Shown here one piece after another: positions 1-7,515 of a stretch of DNA of 19,397 nt. Location: assembly GCA_031273145.1 (NCBI GenBank), contig JAISSL010000285.1, positions 1 to 19,397 on the forward strand. The letters run 5' to 3'. A model generated the notes under the pieces. The model searched no databases. It was not told where the DNA came from and saw only the letters and a list, made by a program, of their open reading frames with translations. This stretch comes from Zoogloeaceae bacterium (GTDB lineage Bacteria > Pseudomonadota > Gammaproteobacteria > Burkholderiales > Rhodocyclaceae). The position numbers and the translations under genes are program-made. Position 1 is the stretch's first letter. Every line of letters starts with the position of its first letter.

Positions 1-55
1 CCTCTTCGGGACCGATGAAAAGATAAACGACGGTTTTTTTGTCTGTTCCTGCCAT
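1..55 (-). CDS. rluC: Probable 23S rRNA pseudouridine synthase RluC, N-terminal fragment
   Basis: The minus strand opens with an ATG at 55 and reads 18 codons (MAGTDKKTVVYLFIGPEE) to the window edge. RluC makes three pseudouridines in 23S rRNA and typically begins with a short basic stretch leading into an E-x-GQRIDNFL S4-like domain. The visible residues fit the run-up to that motif, but the motif itself lies outside the window. The main support is context: rluC lies divergent from rne in E. coli and many other proteobacteria. No Shine-Dalgarno sequence precedes this ATG. Instead a TATAGT box lies about 6 bases upstream (62-67), so the message could be leaderless or the true start could lie elsewhere. 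The identification is an inference from position plus a weak sequence match. Confidence 0.45.
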   Translation of the reverse strand, partial: MAGTDKKTVVYLFIGPEE

Positions 56-69
56 TTTTGCACTATACT
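39..69 (+). promoter_or_regulatory. Candidate sigma70 promoter for rne
   Basis: TTGTCT at 39-44 and TATACT at 64-69 are separated by 19 bp, longer than the preferred 17. The -10 box is good and the spacing is poor. If it is used, the rne leader would be about 455 nt. The same bases hold the opposite-strand TATAGT box in front of rluC, so the two genes may share an overlapping divergent promoter. The call rests on motif resemblance only. Confidence 0.22.
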
Positions 70-530
70 TGCCAACCGATTTTGCGCCGCGAACGATGAG
101 CGCGCCATGTCGTAAGACCGACCAATGCCTGCAAACCGGGCATCCATGCCGGAGATGACCATCCGTCACCCGTGTTCGGCAGATAGGCCGCTTGATGCGC
201 TGTCCCTTCCCCGGAAAATGTCCGGTTGAAGCGCGACAGGGCAAGGCACTCGTCTGGCATCATAGCGCAATCGGTCTGGTTAAGTTCGCTCACCAAAAGT
301 AGCGATACTACTTGATTCGCGCATCGCTGACATCTAGCGAATGCCCACGCTCTTTTAATCCGTCCGGGATAAGCTGAAAAGCCCGGGCGTTGAATGGTTG
401 AACCGGAAAAGCAATGATGAATTTTTTGCGAGACTTTTTCTCCCTCAAATGACGGCAAACCTTACCTTTCCCGTTATCTGACCGGTCGCGCCCGCGTGGG
501 TGCTTCGTCCGCCATGCGCCGGAGCACACA
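56..530. other. Divergent rluC/rne intergenic region, probable rne 5' leader
   Basis: This 475-bp stretch has no convincing gene; the reading frames crossing it lack ribosome sites and family resemblance. It probably holds the rne promoter and a long untranslated leader. In E. coli the rne leader is about 360 nt and folds into hairpins through which RNase E controls its own message; that is known for E. coli and only inferred here. Two weak sigma70-like plus-strand promoters can be proposed: TTGTCT (39-44) with TATACT (64-69), spacer 19, and TTAAGT (280-285) with GATACT (304-309), spacer 18. A two-step hairpin lies at 200-239. The rne ribosome site is CCGGAG, about 7 bases before the ATG at 531. 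Confidence 0.5.
200..239 (+). promoter_or_regulatory. Two-step hairpin in the rne leader
   Basis: An inner stem CCGGA (211-215) / TCCGG (221-225) closes a 5-base loop AAATG. An outer stem CTGTC (200-204) / GACAG (235-239) encloses it, with asymmetric internal loops. The structure is read directly from the sequence. A role in RNase E self-regulation is inferred by analogy with the structured E. coli rne leader, and it requires transcription to start upstream of 200. Confidence 0.3.
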
Positions 531-3368
531 ATGAAACGCATGTTATTTAACGCGACACAGGCCGAAGAACTTCGTGTCGCCATTGTTGATGGTCAAAAAC
601 TGATTGACCTCGACATTGAATCGGCCAGCAAGGAACAACGTAAAAGCAATATTTACAAGGGGATCATCACCCGGGTCGAGCCTTCTCTGGAGGCGGCTTT
701 TGTCGACTACGGCGAGGAACGGCACGGTTTTCTGCCTTTCAAGGCCATTGCGCGCGGCTACCTTCAGAACGGGTCGGAGCGCGGCAGGATTCAGGATCTC
801 CTGAAGGAAGGGCAGGAACTCATCGTTCAGGTGGATAAGGATGAGCGCGGCAGCAAAGGGGCGGCGCTTTCCACTTTCATTTCCCTGGCGGGGCGCTATC
901 TGGTGCTGATGCCCAACAATCCGCGCGGCGGCGGCATTTCCCGCCGGGTGGATGGCGATGATCGGGTTGAGCTTAGGGAAATCATGGATCAACTGCAAGT
1001 GCCCTCCGGGATGAGCCTCATTACCCGCACGGCGGCCATTGGCAGGCAGGCGGAAGAACTGCAATGGGACCTGAATTACCTGAAACAGCTCTGGCAGGCC
1101 ATTGAAACTGCGGCGAAAAACGTGCATACGCCATGCCTGCTCTATGAGGAAGACAGCCTCGTCATTCGCGCGATTCGGGATTATTTCCAGCCGGAAATCG
1201 GGGAAATCCTCATTGATACGGACAGCATCTACCAGCAGGCGGTGGAATTCATGTCGTTCGTCATTCCAGGCGATGTTCATCGCGTCAAGCGTTACCATGA
1301 CGATGTGCCGCTCTTTTCCCGCTTTCAGATTGAGCATCAGATCGAGACCGCGTTTGGGCGGCAGGTCAACCTGCCTTCCGGCGGCGCGATTGTGATTGAC
1401 CATACCGAGGCGCTGGTGGCGATTGACATCAATTCCGGGCGTTCCACGCGCGGCTCGGATATTGAGGAGACTGCCTACAAGACCAATCTTGAGGCGGCGG
1501 AAGAAATTGCCCGCCAGTTGCGCCTGCGCGATTTGGGCGGGCTGATTGTCATTGACTTCATTGACATGGAATCCGCCAGGAATCAGCGGGAAGTGGAAAC
1601 CCGCCTGAAGGAAGCCTTAAAGTTCGACCGCGCCAGAGTGCAGATGGGCAAGATCAGCCGCTTTGGCCTGATGGAACTCTCCCGCCAAAGGCTGCGTCCT
1701 GCCCTTGCGGAAACGAGCTATATCCCGTGCCCGCGTTGTACGGGGACGGGGCATATCCGCTCGACCGAATCGGCGGCGCTGCACATTCTTCGCATTCTTG
1801 AGGAAGAAGCCATGAAGGATGGGACTGCCGCCGTGCATGTGCAGGTGCCGGTAGATGTCGCCACCTTTTTGTTGAACGAAAAGCGGCAGGACATTCAGAT
1901 TGTCGAATCCAGGCACAAGGTTGCCCTGTTGCTGATTCCCAATATGCACCTGGAAACGCCGGCGCACAGCATCGTCCGCTTGAAGCATGAGGATTTGAAT
2001 CAGGAAGAGCGGATGGACCCTTCCTATCGGATGGTAAGGACGCCTGATGAGGAAAAGGCCGCGTCTGCCTCTGGTAACCGGCAGGATCAGCCGCGTCCCC
2101 GGCAGGAGGCGATGCTCAAGAATCTTTCGCCGGAACAGCCCGCGCCTACCGTCAAGATTGCCGAAAAAGGGTTTATTTCCCGTTTTCTTTCCCTTTTCAG
2201 GAGCGCGCCTGCGGAAACGCTCCCGCCTGCCCGCAAGAAGCGGGAAAAAAATCGCGGCGCTCCATCTGACCGGGATGCCAATGCGCGGGGTGACAAGCGG
2301 GAGGGACGGGGCGAAGGGCGGCGCGGCAAGGCGCGCAACGAGAATCGCCGGGAGGAACGGGAAGAGCGGGAAGCGCGTAATGATGAAAAAAGCGCCAAGC
2401 CGAACCGTAACGAGCGAGGCAATGAACGCGGCGGCGAAGCCCGCAACCGTCCCGCTCGCGCTGAATCCGTAAATGCCAAGGCGGAGGCAAAGGCGGATGA
2501 GGCGCGTGAAACGCCCCGCGAACCCAAAAACAAGCGGGAACGCGCCAAGCCTGCCAATGCAGTTGTGTCGCAGGTGGAAGCGGTTATTCCGGCGGAAAGT
2601 GAAGAGGTTGTGGCGCAAGGTTCCAGCCGCAACCGGCGCGGACGCAATCGCGGCGCGGCGGGCGCGGATAGCGCAAGCACACGCAATGCGGAATTCATCG
2701 TCCAGCCGGATGCAGCGGCCTGGGAAGAATCGCCTGAACGCCCCAGAGTTTCCGATAGTCCCTGGCAGCAGGGTATCCCGCTGGATGAGGAGACGGTTGT
2801 CGCTTCGGCTACCCCGATTCTGATTTCGGAAGGAGAGGAAGCGCCCAGGGTAGCCGCCCGGTTCACCGTCGCCCCCGATTTTACGCCGGTGGATGTTCCC
2901 GCTATGCCAGTGGCTAACCCCGTTGTTCCGGCAGCCATTCTGCCTGCGCCTGTAATCCTAACGTCCGCGCCGCTGTTCGAGCAGGTTGCGCCGGTGGCAA
3001 CTCCGGTCATGCCGGAAATTACTCCGGTCATACCGACCTTGCCCCTGCAAAATTTGGGAGTAAATCCTGCGGATAGGGTTGCCGAGACTTCTACCCTGTG
3101 GGTTGAGGATGCTTCCAATGGAACGTCCCCGATAAAAGCTGCGGCATCGGTCATGACAGCGCCCATAACGCCGGTCATACCTATCGCGCAACCCACGGTC
3201 GAACAGGCGGTTGCGACGCTGGAAGAATGCGGGCTGGTTCTGGTGCAGACGAGTCAGACGGCTCCCGCAATACCCGTGATGGATACCGCGCCGGTAGGAC
3301 GCCCGCGCCGCAGATCATCTGCCAGCATGGAAGAAGAGGCAATGGTCATGGTGGAAACCCGGCAGTAG
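531..3368 (+). CDS. rne: Ribonuclease E
   Basis: This 945-residue endoribonuclease cuts single-stranded AU-rich RNA, starts bulk mRNA decay and processes rRNA and tRNA at the inner membrane. The N-terminal half matches the RNase E/G family closely. It opens with MKRMLFNATQ, has an S1 RNA-binding domain at about residues 35-120, and a DNase I-like catalytic core with the two metal-binding aspartates D299 (AIDINSGR) and D342 (VIDFIDM). The Zn-link CPRCTGTG follows (C400, C403). Residues 547-559 (GFISRFLSLFRSA) look like the amphipathic helix that anchors E. coli RNase E to the membrane. Residues 565-720 are a disordered Arg/Glu-rich RNA-binding region, and the last 200 are Pro/Val/Ala-rich. The protein is shorter than the E. 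coli enzyme (1061), the difference lying in the poorly conserved tail. The start is supported by GGAG 7 bases upstream. Confidence 0.97.
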   Translation: MKRMLFNATQAEELRVAIVDGQKLIDLDIESASKEQRKSNIYKGIITRVEPSLEAAFVDYGEERHGFLPFKAIARGYLQNGSERGRIQDLLKEGQELIVQVDKDERGSKGAALSTFISLAGRYLVLMPNNPRGGGISRRVDGDDRVELREIMDQLQVPSGMSLITRTAAIGRQAEELQWDLNYLKQLWQAIETAAKNVHTPCLLYEEDSLVIRAIRDYFQPEIGEILIDTDSIYQQAVEFMSFVIPGDVHRVKRYHDDVPLFSRFQIEHQIETAFGRQVNLPSGGAIVIDHTEALVAIDINSGRSTRGSDIEETAYKTNLEAAEEIARQLRLRDLGGLIVIDFIDMESARNQREVETRLKEALKFDRARVQMGKISRFGLMELSRQRLRPALAETSYIPCPRCTGTGHIRSTESAALHILRILEEEAMKDGTAAVHVQVPVDVATFLLNEKRQDIQIVESRHKVALLLIPNMHLETPAHSIVRLKHEDLNQEERMDPSYRMVRTPDEEKAASASGNRQDQPRPRQEAMLKNLSPEQPAPTVKIAEKGFISRFLSLFRSAPAETLPPARKKREKNRGAPSDRDANARGDKREGRGEGRRGKARNENRREEREEREARNDEKSAKPNRNERGNERGGEARNRPARAESVNAKAEAKADEARETPREPKNKRERAKPANAVVSQVEAVIPAESEEVVAQGSSRNRRGRNRGAAGADSASTRNAEFIVQPDAAAWEESPERPRVSDSPWQQGIPLDEETVVASATPILISEGEEAPRVAARFTVAPDFTPVDVPAMPVANPVVPAAILPAPVILTSAPLFEQVAPVATPVMPEITPVIPTLPLQNLGVNPADRVAETSTLWVEDASNGTSPIKAAASVMTAPITPVIPIAQPTVEQAVATLEECGLVLVQTSQTAPAIPVMDTAPVGRPRRRSSASMEEEAMVMVETRQ

Positions 3369-3396
3369 GTTATCTTGCGTGAAATCGCGGCAATCC

Positions 3397-3437
3397 ATAC
3401 CTCGTAGGGGACGCAGGTTGCGTCCCCTACGAGGTAT
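3397..3437. repeat. Perfect 41-bp palindrome (19-bp arms, 3-nt loop), possible bidirectional terminator
   Basis: The arms 3397-3415 and 3419-3437 are perfect reverse complements around the loop GGT; each contains GTAGGGGACGCA or its complement. The element sits 29 bp after the rne stop, in the space between converging genes. On the plus strand the right arm ends in T and runs into TTT, weakly terminator-like. The length and perfection of the arms are unusual for a plain intrinsic terminator and suggest a REP- or MITE-like interspersed palindrome that may also end transcription. Confidence 0.75.
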
Positions 3438-3460
3438 TTTAGATGACAAGGGTTTTGGTT

Positions 3461-3553
3461 GTCCGTAGGGGCGGCGGATGCCGTCTGCAAGACCTGCCGC
3501 CCGTTCCCGTCATTCCCCGTTGGCGGGCGGGACGCGCCGCGTTCCTTACGGAC
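3461..3553. repeat. 93-bp palindromic element containing the GTCTGCAAGACCT repeat
   Basis: The ends are inverted: GTCCGTA (3461-3467) against TACGGAC (3547-3553). Inside, GGCGGC (3470-3475) pairs with GCCGCC (3496-3501) around a segment that includes GTCTGCAAGACCT. The 20-mer at 3479-3498 matches the reverse complement of 17738-17757 at 19 of 20 positions, so this is a dispersed repeat. Like the palindrome just upstream it has a GTAGGGG motif. No target-site duplication is evident. No protein of recognisable family is encoded here. Confidence 0.5.
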
Positions 3554-3641
3554 ATTTTTATGATGTTGTTCATGATGCCATTCCTTTTCAGTCAAAAAAT
3601 CCTTTGCATTTCACCGACGGCGCTTTGACTTTACTACTTCT

Positions 3642-4442
3642 TTAGCGACGCTGGGGAGATGTACCATCAGGGCACGAGGGTTTCCCCACTGACACATTAC
3701 CGCAAGTATGACTCAACCAGCGATACCTCTGCGGAATACGCACAGACCCCATAGGCGAATTCACGACCGCTACTACGGTATAGTCGGTTTCACTGTGGAA
3801 GGTAAGCCCCATCTCGGTACTGAAACCGCCTGAGCAGGCAACAGTTATCTTGAACCTGTTCCCACTGGATAAAGAGCGGAAAGTACGGGTGGAACAGCCT
3901 GGACACTGTTCATACGACTGCGGAGACGTATCCGTTATACAATGCCGACCTGTCGCTGCACTATCAGTGAATTCAATTTTCTTATCGTCCGGGTTGGACG
4001 ACAGCCATGTACTAGCGTCTGCATCGAGTTTGATGCCCTCCTTCGCTGACTCGGCTACCACTTGATTGTATAAGCCAGGGTTCTTATTCTTCCCATCCTT
4101 GAGAGCCTGATGTGTTGCACTGGTGTCTATCTCAGTGGTTCCTTCCCAAAGCCCCGGTCTTGTGCGCGGCATCACACTGGCGGGCGACTTGACCTCTTCC
4201 CAGTGGTCATCATCATCACCCTCTGTGGAATTCGGAACAGCCAGCACCCCGGTCGGCTCTGCCTCTGCCGGCTCTGCCTTTGTCGACTGTGGCTTTGACC
4301 TTGTGTCAGACTGCAACGACGCGGTAGTACCGCTATCCTTGCCGATGTAGTCTTTGAGGACAAAGGCCAGGACGCCAATCGTCACTGCTATGGCGACAAC
4401 CGCTACCACAACAACCTGCAAAAAACCTTGTTCTGAGCGCAT
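3642..4442 (-). CDS. Membrane-anchored DUF3617-like hypothetical protein
   Basis: This is a 266-residue protein of unknown function. The ATG at 4442 is chosen because AGGA stands 7 bases upstream; a longer frame starting at 4514 would run through a palindrome. Residues 1-6 are followed by one hydrophobic helix (about 7-29), which predicts a single membrane anchor with the rest outside the cytoplasm. A low-complexity linker follows, with AEPAEAEPT at about 57-64 and four consecutive Asp at 76-79. From PGLWEGTTEI (about 96) onward it resembles DUF3617 proteins, which begin with PGLWE and carry paired cysteines; here C168, C180, C183, C203, C247 and C257. The helix also looks like a prepilin N-terminus (QGFLQVVVVAVVA) but lacks Glu at position 5. 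The gene converges on rne and diverges from hfq, standing alone between two conserved blocks. The DUF3617 call is by eye and moderate. Confidence 0.6.
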   Translation of the reverse strand: MRSEQGFLQVVVVAVVAIAVTIGVLAFVLKDYIGKDSGTTASLQSDTRSKPQSTKAEPAEAEPTGVLAVPNSTEGDDDDHWEEVKSPASVMPRTRPGLWEGTTEIDTSATHQALKDGKNKNPGLYNQVVAESAKEGIKLDADASTWLSSNPDDKKIEFTDSAATGRHCITDTSPQSYEQCPGCSTRTFRSLSSGNRFKITVACSGGFSTEMGLTFHSETDYTVVAVVNSPMGSVRIPQRYRWLSHTCGNVSVGKPSCPDGTSPQRR

Positions 4443-4692
4443 TTGAAATTCCTTTCCAGTTATGAGCGCGTCACTGCCGCGAAGCAAGGCGCAGAATGAC
4501 GAGCGAGTTGCCAAATCTTACCATGTCACGAAAAAATAAGGCAAACAAAACAAATTTCAGGCGCAGTATCCGCAAGATGTCATGCAAAACCTAAACAAAT
4601 AGACTGGCGTTTATGCAAAAAATCAGCTTAAATATGCGTCTTTCGCTTTATCCAAATCTTTTTCCCAATAATAACGACACGGAGTTTTCGCC
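4443..4692. other. Divergent intergenic region before hfq
   Basis: These 250 bp separate the DUF3617-like gene from hfq and should hold promoters for both. The half nearest hfq is AT-rich. No textbook sigma70 pair stands out; TAAATA (4629-4634) could be a -10 box but has no good -35 partner. The half nearest the DUF3617-like gene holds the imperfect palindrome at 4469-4501. The hfq ribosome site is CGGAG, about 9 bases before its ATG. Confidence 0.4.
4469..4501. repeat. Imperfect 33-bp palindrome upstream of the DUF3617-like gene
   Basis: CGTCA (4469-4473) and TGACG (4497-4501) are inverted, with further partial pairing inside through TGC/GCA and CGC/GCG. Read on the minus strand it starts CGTCATTCTGCG. 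This resembles short interspersed repeats common in proteobacterial genomes that begin CGTCATT and contain GAAGCAA-like cores. It would lie in the mRNA leader 27-59 bases before the DUF3617-like start codon, if transcription begins upstream of it. Confidence 0.4.
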
Positions 4693-4950
4693 ATGAGTAA
4701 CAAGGGACAGTTGCTGCAAGACCCATTCCTGAACGCCCTGCGCCGGGAACATGTGCCGGTTTCCATCTATCTGGTCAACGGCATCAAGCTGCAAGGGCAA
4801 ATCGAATCTTTCGACCAATATGTAGTGCTGCTTCGCAACACAGTCACGCAAATGGTCTACAAACACGCCATTTCCACCGTGGTTCCCGCCCGCCCGGTCA
4901 CACTGGTGCAGGAGTCCGGCCTCCCCGACGTGCCGGAAGAACCCGCTTGA
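4693..4950 (+). CDS. hfq: RNA-binding protein Hfq
   Basis: Hfq is a hexameric Sm-like RNA chaperone that pairs small regulatory RNAs with their mRNA targets. The 85 residues contain the full Sm fold: helix 1 with Q9 and D10 ([17 protein letters not shown]), the Sm1 strand region [20 protein letters not shown], and the Sm2 signature YKHAIS at 56-61, which lines the U-rich RNA pore. The C-terminal tail is short, about 15-20 residues against about 35 in E. coli; short tails are usual in betaproteobacteria. A ribosome site CGGAG precedes the start. It heads the hfq-hflX-hflK-hflC cluster. In most betaproteobacteria der (engA) lies just upstream; here that place is taken by the DUF3617-like gene and rne. 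Confidence 0.97.
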   Translation: MSNKGQLLQDPFLNALRREHVPVSIYLVNGIKLQGQIESFDQYVVLLRNTVTQMVYKHAISTVVPARPVTLVQESGLPDVPEEPA

Positions 4951-5004
4951 CCGGAATAACCCCGTCCACGGCGCTCAAGGTTGAACGGAACCACCCCCCG
5001 CCCC

Positions 5005-6195
5005 ATGTTCGCTAGGGAAGGCCAGTCGCAGTCCGGCGGCGAACGGGCAATTCTGGTTCAGCTCGATTTCGGCGAGCCGGATTGGGCAGAACGGCTGGAA
5101 GAAGTGCGCCTGCTTACCGAATCGGCGGGCGGCATCGTCTGCGCGGAAATTACCGGTAAGCGGCACAGCCCCGACCCAAGAACCTTTGCCGGCAAGGGCA
5201 AGGCGGCAGAAATCCTCGCCGCCCGCAAGGATAATCAGGCCGAACTCGTCATTTTCAATCATCTGCTCTCGCCCGCCCAGGAACGCAATCTGGAACGCCT
5301 GCTGGAATGCCGGGTCGTGGATCGTACCCGCCTGATTCTGGACATCTTCGCGCTGCGCGCCCAAAGCGCGGAAGGCAAGCTGCAAGTGGAACTGGCGCAA
5401 CTGGAACATCTCTCGACCCGCCTTGTGCGCGGCTGGAGCCATCTGGAACGGCAACGCGGCGGAATTGGCCTGCGCGGGCCGGGAGAAAAGCAGTTGGAAA
5501 CCGACCGGCGACTGCTTGGCAAACGGGTACGTCTCCTGAAAGAACGGCTGGAACGCCTCTCCCGCCAGCGCAATGTCCAGAGAAAGGCGCGACAGAAAAG
5601 TGAAACGCTGAACGTTTCTCTGGCAGGTTATACCAATGCTGGCAAATCCACGCTGTTCAACGCCTTGACCCATGCGGACGTTTATACCGCCAACCAGTTG
5701 TTTGCCACGCTGGAAGCCACCTCGCGCCGGCTCTGGCTACCCGGAACCCATACCGGCAACATCGTGCTTTCCGATACGGTAGGTTTTATCCGCGATTTGC
5801 CGCACGCGCTGGTAGAGGCTTTTCAGGCGACGCTGGAAGCAACCAGGGATGCCGACCTGATTCTGCATGTGGTGGATAGCGCCAGCCCCGCCCGTGATGA
5901 ACAAATTATGGAAGTCGACAAGGTTCTCGCCGAAATAGGCGCGGCGGATACGCCGCAGATTATGGTCTGGAACAAGGTTGACCTGACAGGCGTTTCTCCT
6001 TCGATAGAACGTGACGATTGTGGTAGAATCCGCCGCGTCAAATTAAGCGCGCGCGCAGGTCTGGGTTTGGAACTGTTGCGCTCTGCTCTGACGGAAAAAG
6101 CGCAGGAAAAAACAGCGCGTCGCGCGGCAACGGCCTTGGTTGAAGACGAATTTTCGTTTAAGGACGAATTTTCGTCCGAACGGCCAGCGCCGTAA
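5005..6195 (+). CDS. hflX: Ribosome-associated GTPase HflX
   Basis: HflX is a GTPase that binds the 50S subunit and splits stalled or heat-damaged ribosomes. The ATG at 5005 is preferred because relatives often begin MF followed soon by ERAILVQLDF. A TTG at 4981 would add eight residues; neither start has a good Shine-Dalgarno sequence. The N-terminal HflX domain spans about 12-150, then the linker signature GGIGLRGPGEKQLETDRR (about 152-169) and a basic coiled coil. The G domain shows G1 GYTNAGKST (about 208-216), G3 DTVGF (about 257-261) and G4 NKVD (about 323-326). The length of 396 residues is within the family range. It follows hfq by 54 bp and precedes hflK by 36 bp, so one operon is likely. 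Confidence 0.95.
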   Translation: MFAREGQSQSGGERAILVQLDFGEPDWAERLEEVRLLTESAGGIVCAEITGKRHSPDPRTFAGKGKAAEILAARKDNQAELVIFNHLLSPAQERNLERLLECRVVDRTRLILDIFALRAQSAEGKLQVELAQLEHLSTRLVRGWSHLERQRGGIGLRGPGEKQLETDRRLLGKRVRLLKERLERLSRQRNVQRKARQKSETLNVSLAGYTNAGKSTLFNALTHADVYTANQLFATLEATSRRLWLPGTHTGNIVLSDTVGFIRDLPHALVEAFQATLEATRDADLILHVVDSASPARDEQIMEVDKVLAEIGAADTPQIMVWNKVDLTGVSPSIERDDCGRIRRVKLSARAGLGLELLRSALTEKAQEKTARRAATALVEDEFSFKDEFSSERPAP

Positions 6196-6231
6196 GTCCC
6201 CTTATCCAAAACCTGTCCGGGAAACAGCTTT

Positions 6232-7515
6232 ATGATTCCAACGCTAGGCATTCTCATGGCGGGTCGCCCGCCGCGAAACCAGGGCGGCAACCGCCCCCCC
6301 GAAGGTCCGCCCGATCTTGAAGAAATCTGGCGCGATCTGAACCGTCAATTGGGCGGCTTATTCGGCGAAAAAAAAGGGGGACGCCGTATCCCCCCCAACA
6401 ATCCCGGCGGGAACGGGGGCGGCAACGATGACGAAGGCCTGCCGCCGCTCAACGTTCAGGCGCTAAAGCGCGGCTTTTCGATTTTTATCGGCCTGCTGGC
6501 TTTGACCTGGCTTGCTTCCGGCTTCTACATCGTGGATGCCTCGCAGCGCGGGATTGTGCTCCGCTTCGGCAAGATGGTAGGCGAAACCGATCCCGGCCTG
6601 CGCTGGCGGCTGCCCTACCCGATTGAATCCAACGAAATCGTCAATCATACCGGGGTTCGCGCTCTGGCAATCGGCTATCGCACCTCGGAAAAAAACAAGG
6701 TGCCTCAAGAGGCGTTGATGCTCACCGATGACGAAAACATCATTGACATCCAGTTTTCCGTGCAATACGTGCTGAAAAGCCCGACCGATTACCTGTTCAA
6801 GAGCCGCGACCCGGATGCGGCGGTGATGCAGGCGGCGGAAACCGCCGTGCGCGAAATCGTCGGTAAAAACAGGATTGATTTCGTGTTGAATGAAGGACGG
6901 ACGGAAATTGCGGATAACGTAAACAAGCTGATGCAGACCATTCTCGACCGCTACGAGACCGGAATCCAGATTTCCAAGGTCAACATGCAGAACGCCCAGC
7001 CTCCCGAACAGGTGCAGGCCGCGTTTGAAGACGCGGTAAAAGCCGGGCAGGACAAGGAACGGCTGGAATACGAAGGCCGCGCCTACGCGAACGACATCAT
7101 CCCCCGCGCCGAAGGCTACAAGCAGGGGGTCATCGCCACTGCCGAAGGGGATGCCAGCCGGTTCCAGCAGATTCTGGCCGAATACGTGAAAGCGCCGGAA
7201 GTCACCCGCCAGCGCCTGTATCTGGAAACCATGCAGCAGGTTTATGCCAACACCAGCAAGGTCGTCGTCGACACCAAGGGGCAGGGCAACCTGCTCTATC
7301 TGCCGCTTGACAAGTTGATGCAGGCCGGCGCGGCGGCTGGCGTGACGCAAAACAGACCGAGCGCCTCCACTTCTGCCGCCCCCGGTCAGGCTTCGTCTTT
7401 TTCCGGCGCCGCGCCGCCGCAGCAGGAAAATCCGCGCGATTTGAACCGCAAATCCCCAAGCAGCTTCCAGGATGAGGCTTCTCCCCTTTCCCGCGACCGG
7501 AGGTTACGGCCATGA
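6232..7515 (+). CDS. hflK: FtsH protease modulator subunit HflK
   Basis: HflK is an SPFH/prohibitin-family inner-membrane protein. With HflC it forms a large periplasmic cage around FtsH and limits that protease's access to membrane substrates. The first 80 residues are Gly/Pro/Asn-rich and cytoplasmic and include PPDLEEIWRDLNRQLGGLFG, typical of betaproteobacterial HflK. One membrane helix follows (81-101, GFSIFIGLLALTWLASGFYI), then the SPFH domain from VDASQRGIVLRFG. The long helical segment after it carries the conserved AFEDAVKAGQDKERL. The tail is low-complexity. An ATG at 6256 is an alternative start; GGGA upstream of 6232 and AGG upstream of 6256 are both weak. The gene overlaps hflC by 4 bp, which implies coupled translation. 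Confidence 0.95.
   Translation: MIPTLGILMAGRPPRNQGGNRPPEGPPDLEEIWRDLNRQLGGLFGEKKGGRRIPPNNPGGNGGGNDDEGLPPLNVQALKRGFSIFIGLLALTWLASGFYIVDASQRGIVLRFGKMVGETDPGLRWRLPYPIESNEIVNHTGVRALAIGYRTSEKNKVPQEALMLTDDENIIDIQFSVQYVLKSPTDYLFKSRDPDAAVMQAAETAVREIVGKNRIDFVLNEGRTEIADNVNKLMQTILDRYETGIQISKVNMQNAQPPEQVQAAFEDAVKAGQDKERLEYEGRAYANDIIPRAEGYKQGVIATAEGDASRFQQILAEYVKAPEVTRQRLYLETMQQVYANTSKVVVDTKGQGNLLYLPLDKLMQAGAAAGVTQNRPSASTSAAPGQASSFSGAAPPQQENPRDLNRKSPSSFQDEASPLSRDRRLRP

Noticed and set aside
2087..3196. Long open frame of 369 codons on the minus strand inside rne, rich in Thr/Gly/Ala repeats
   Set aside because: It lies wholly antisense to the well-supported RNase E gene. Its repeats mirror the Pro/Val- and Arg-rich tail of RNase E, and it has no family resemblance or ribosome site.
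3443..3628. 61-codon plus-strand frame after rne
   Set aside because: It runs through the palindromic repeat element, has no ribosome site, and its residues follow the repeat composition. It is not a credible gene.
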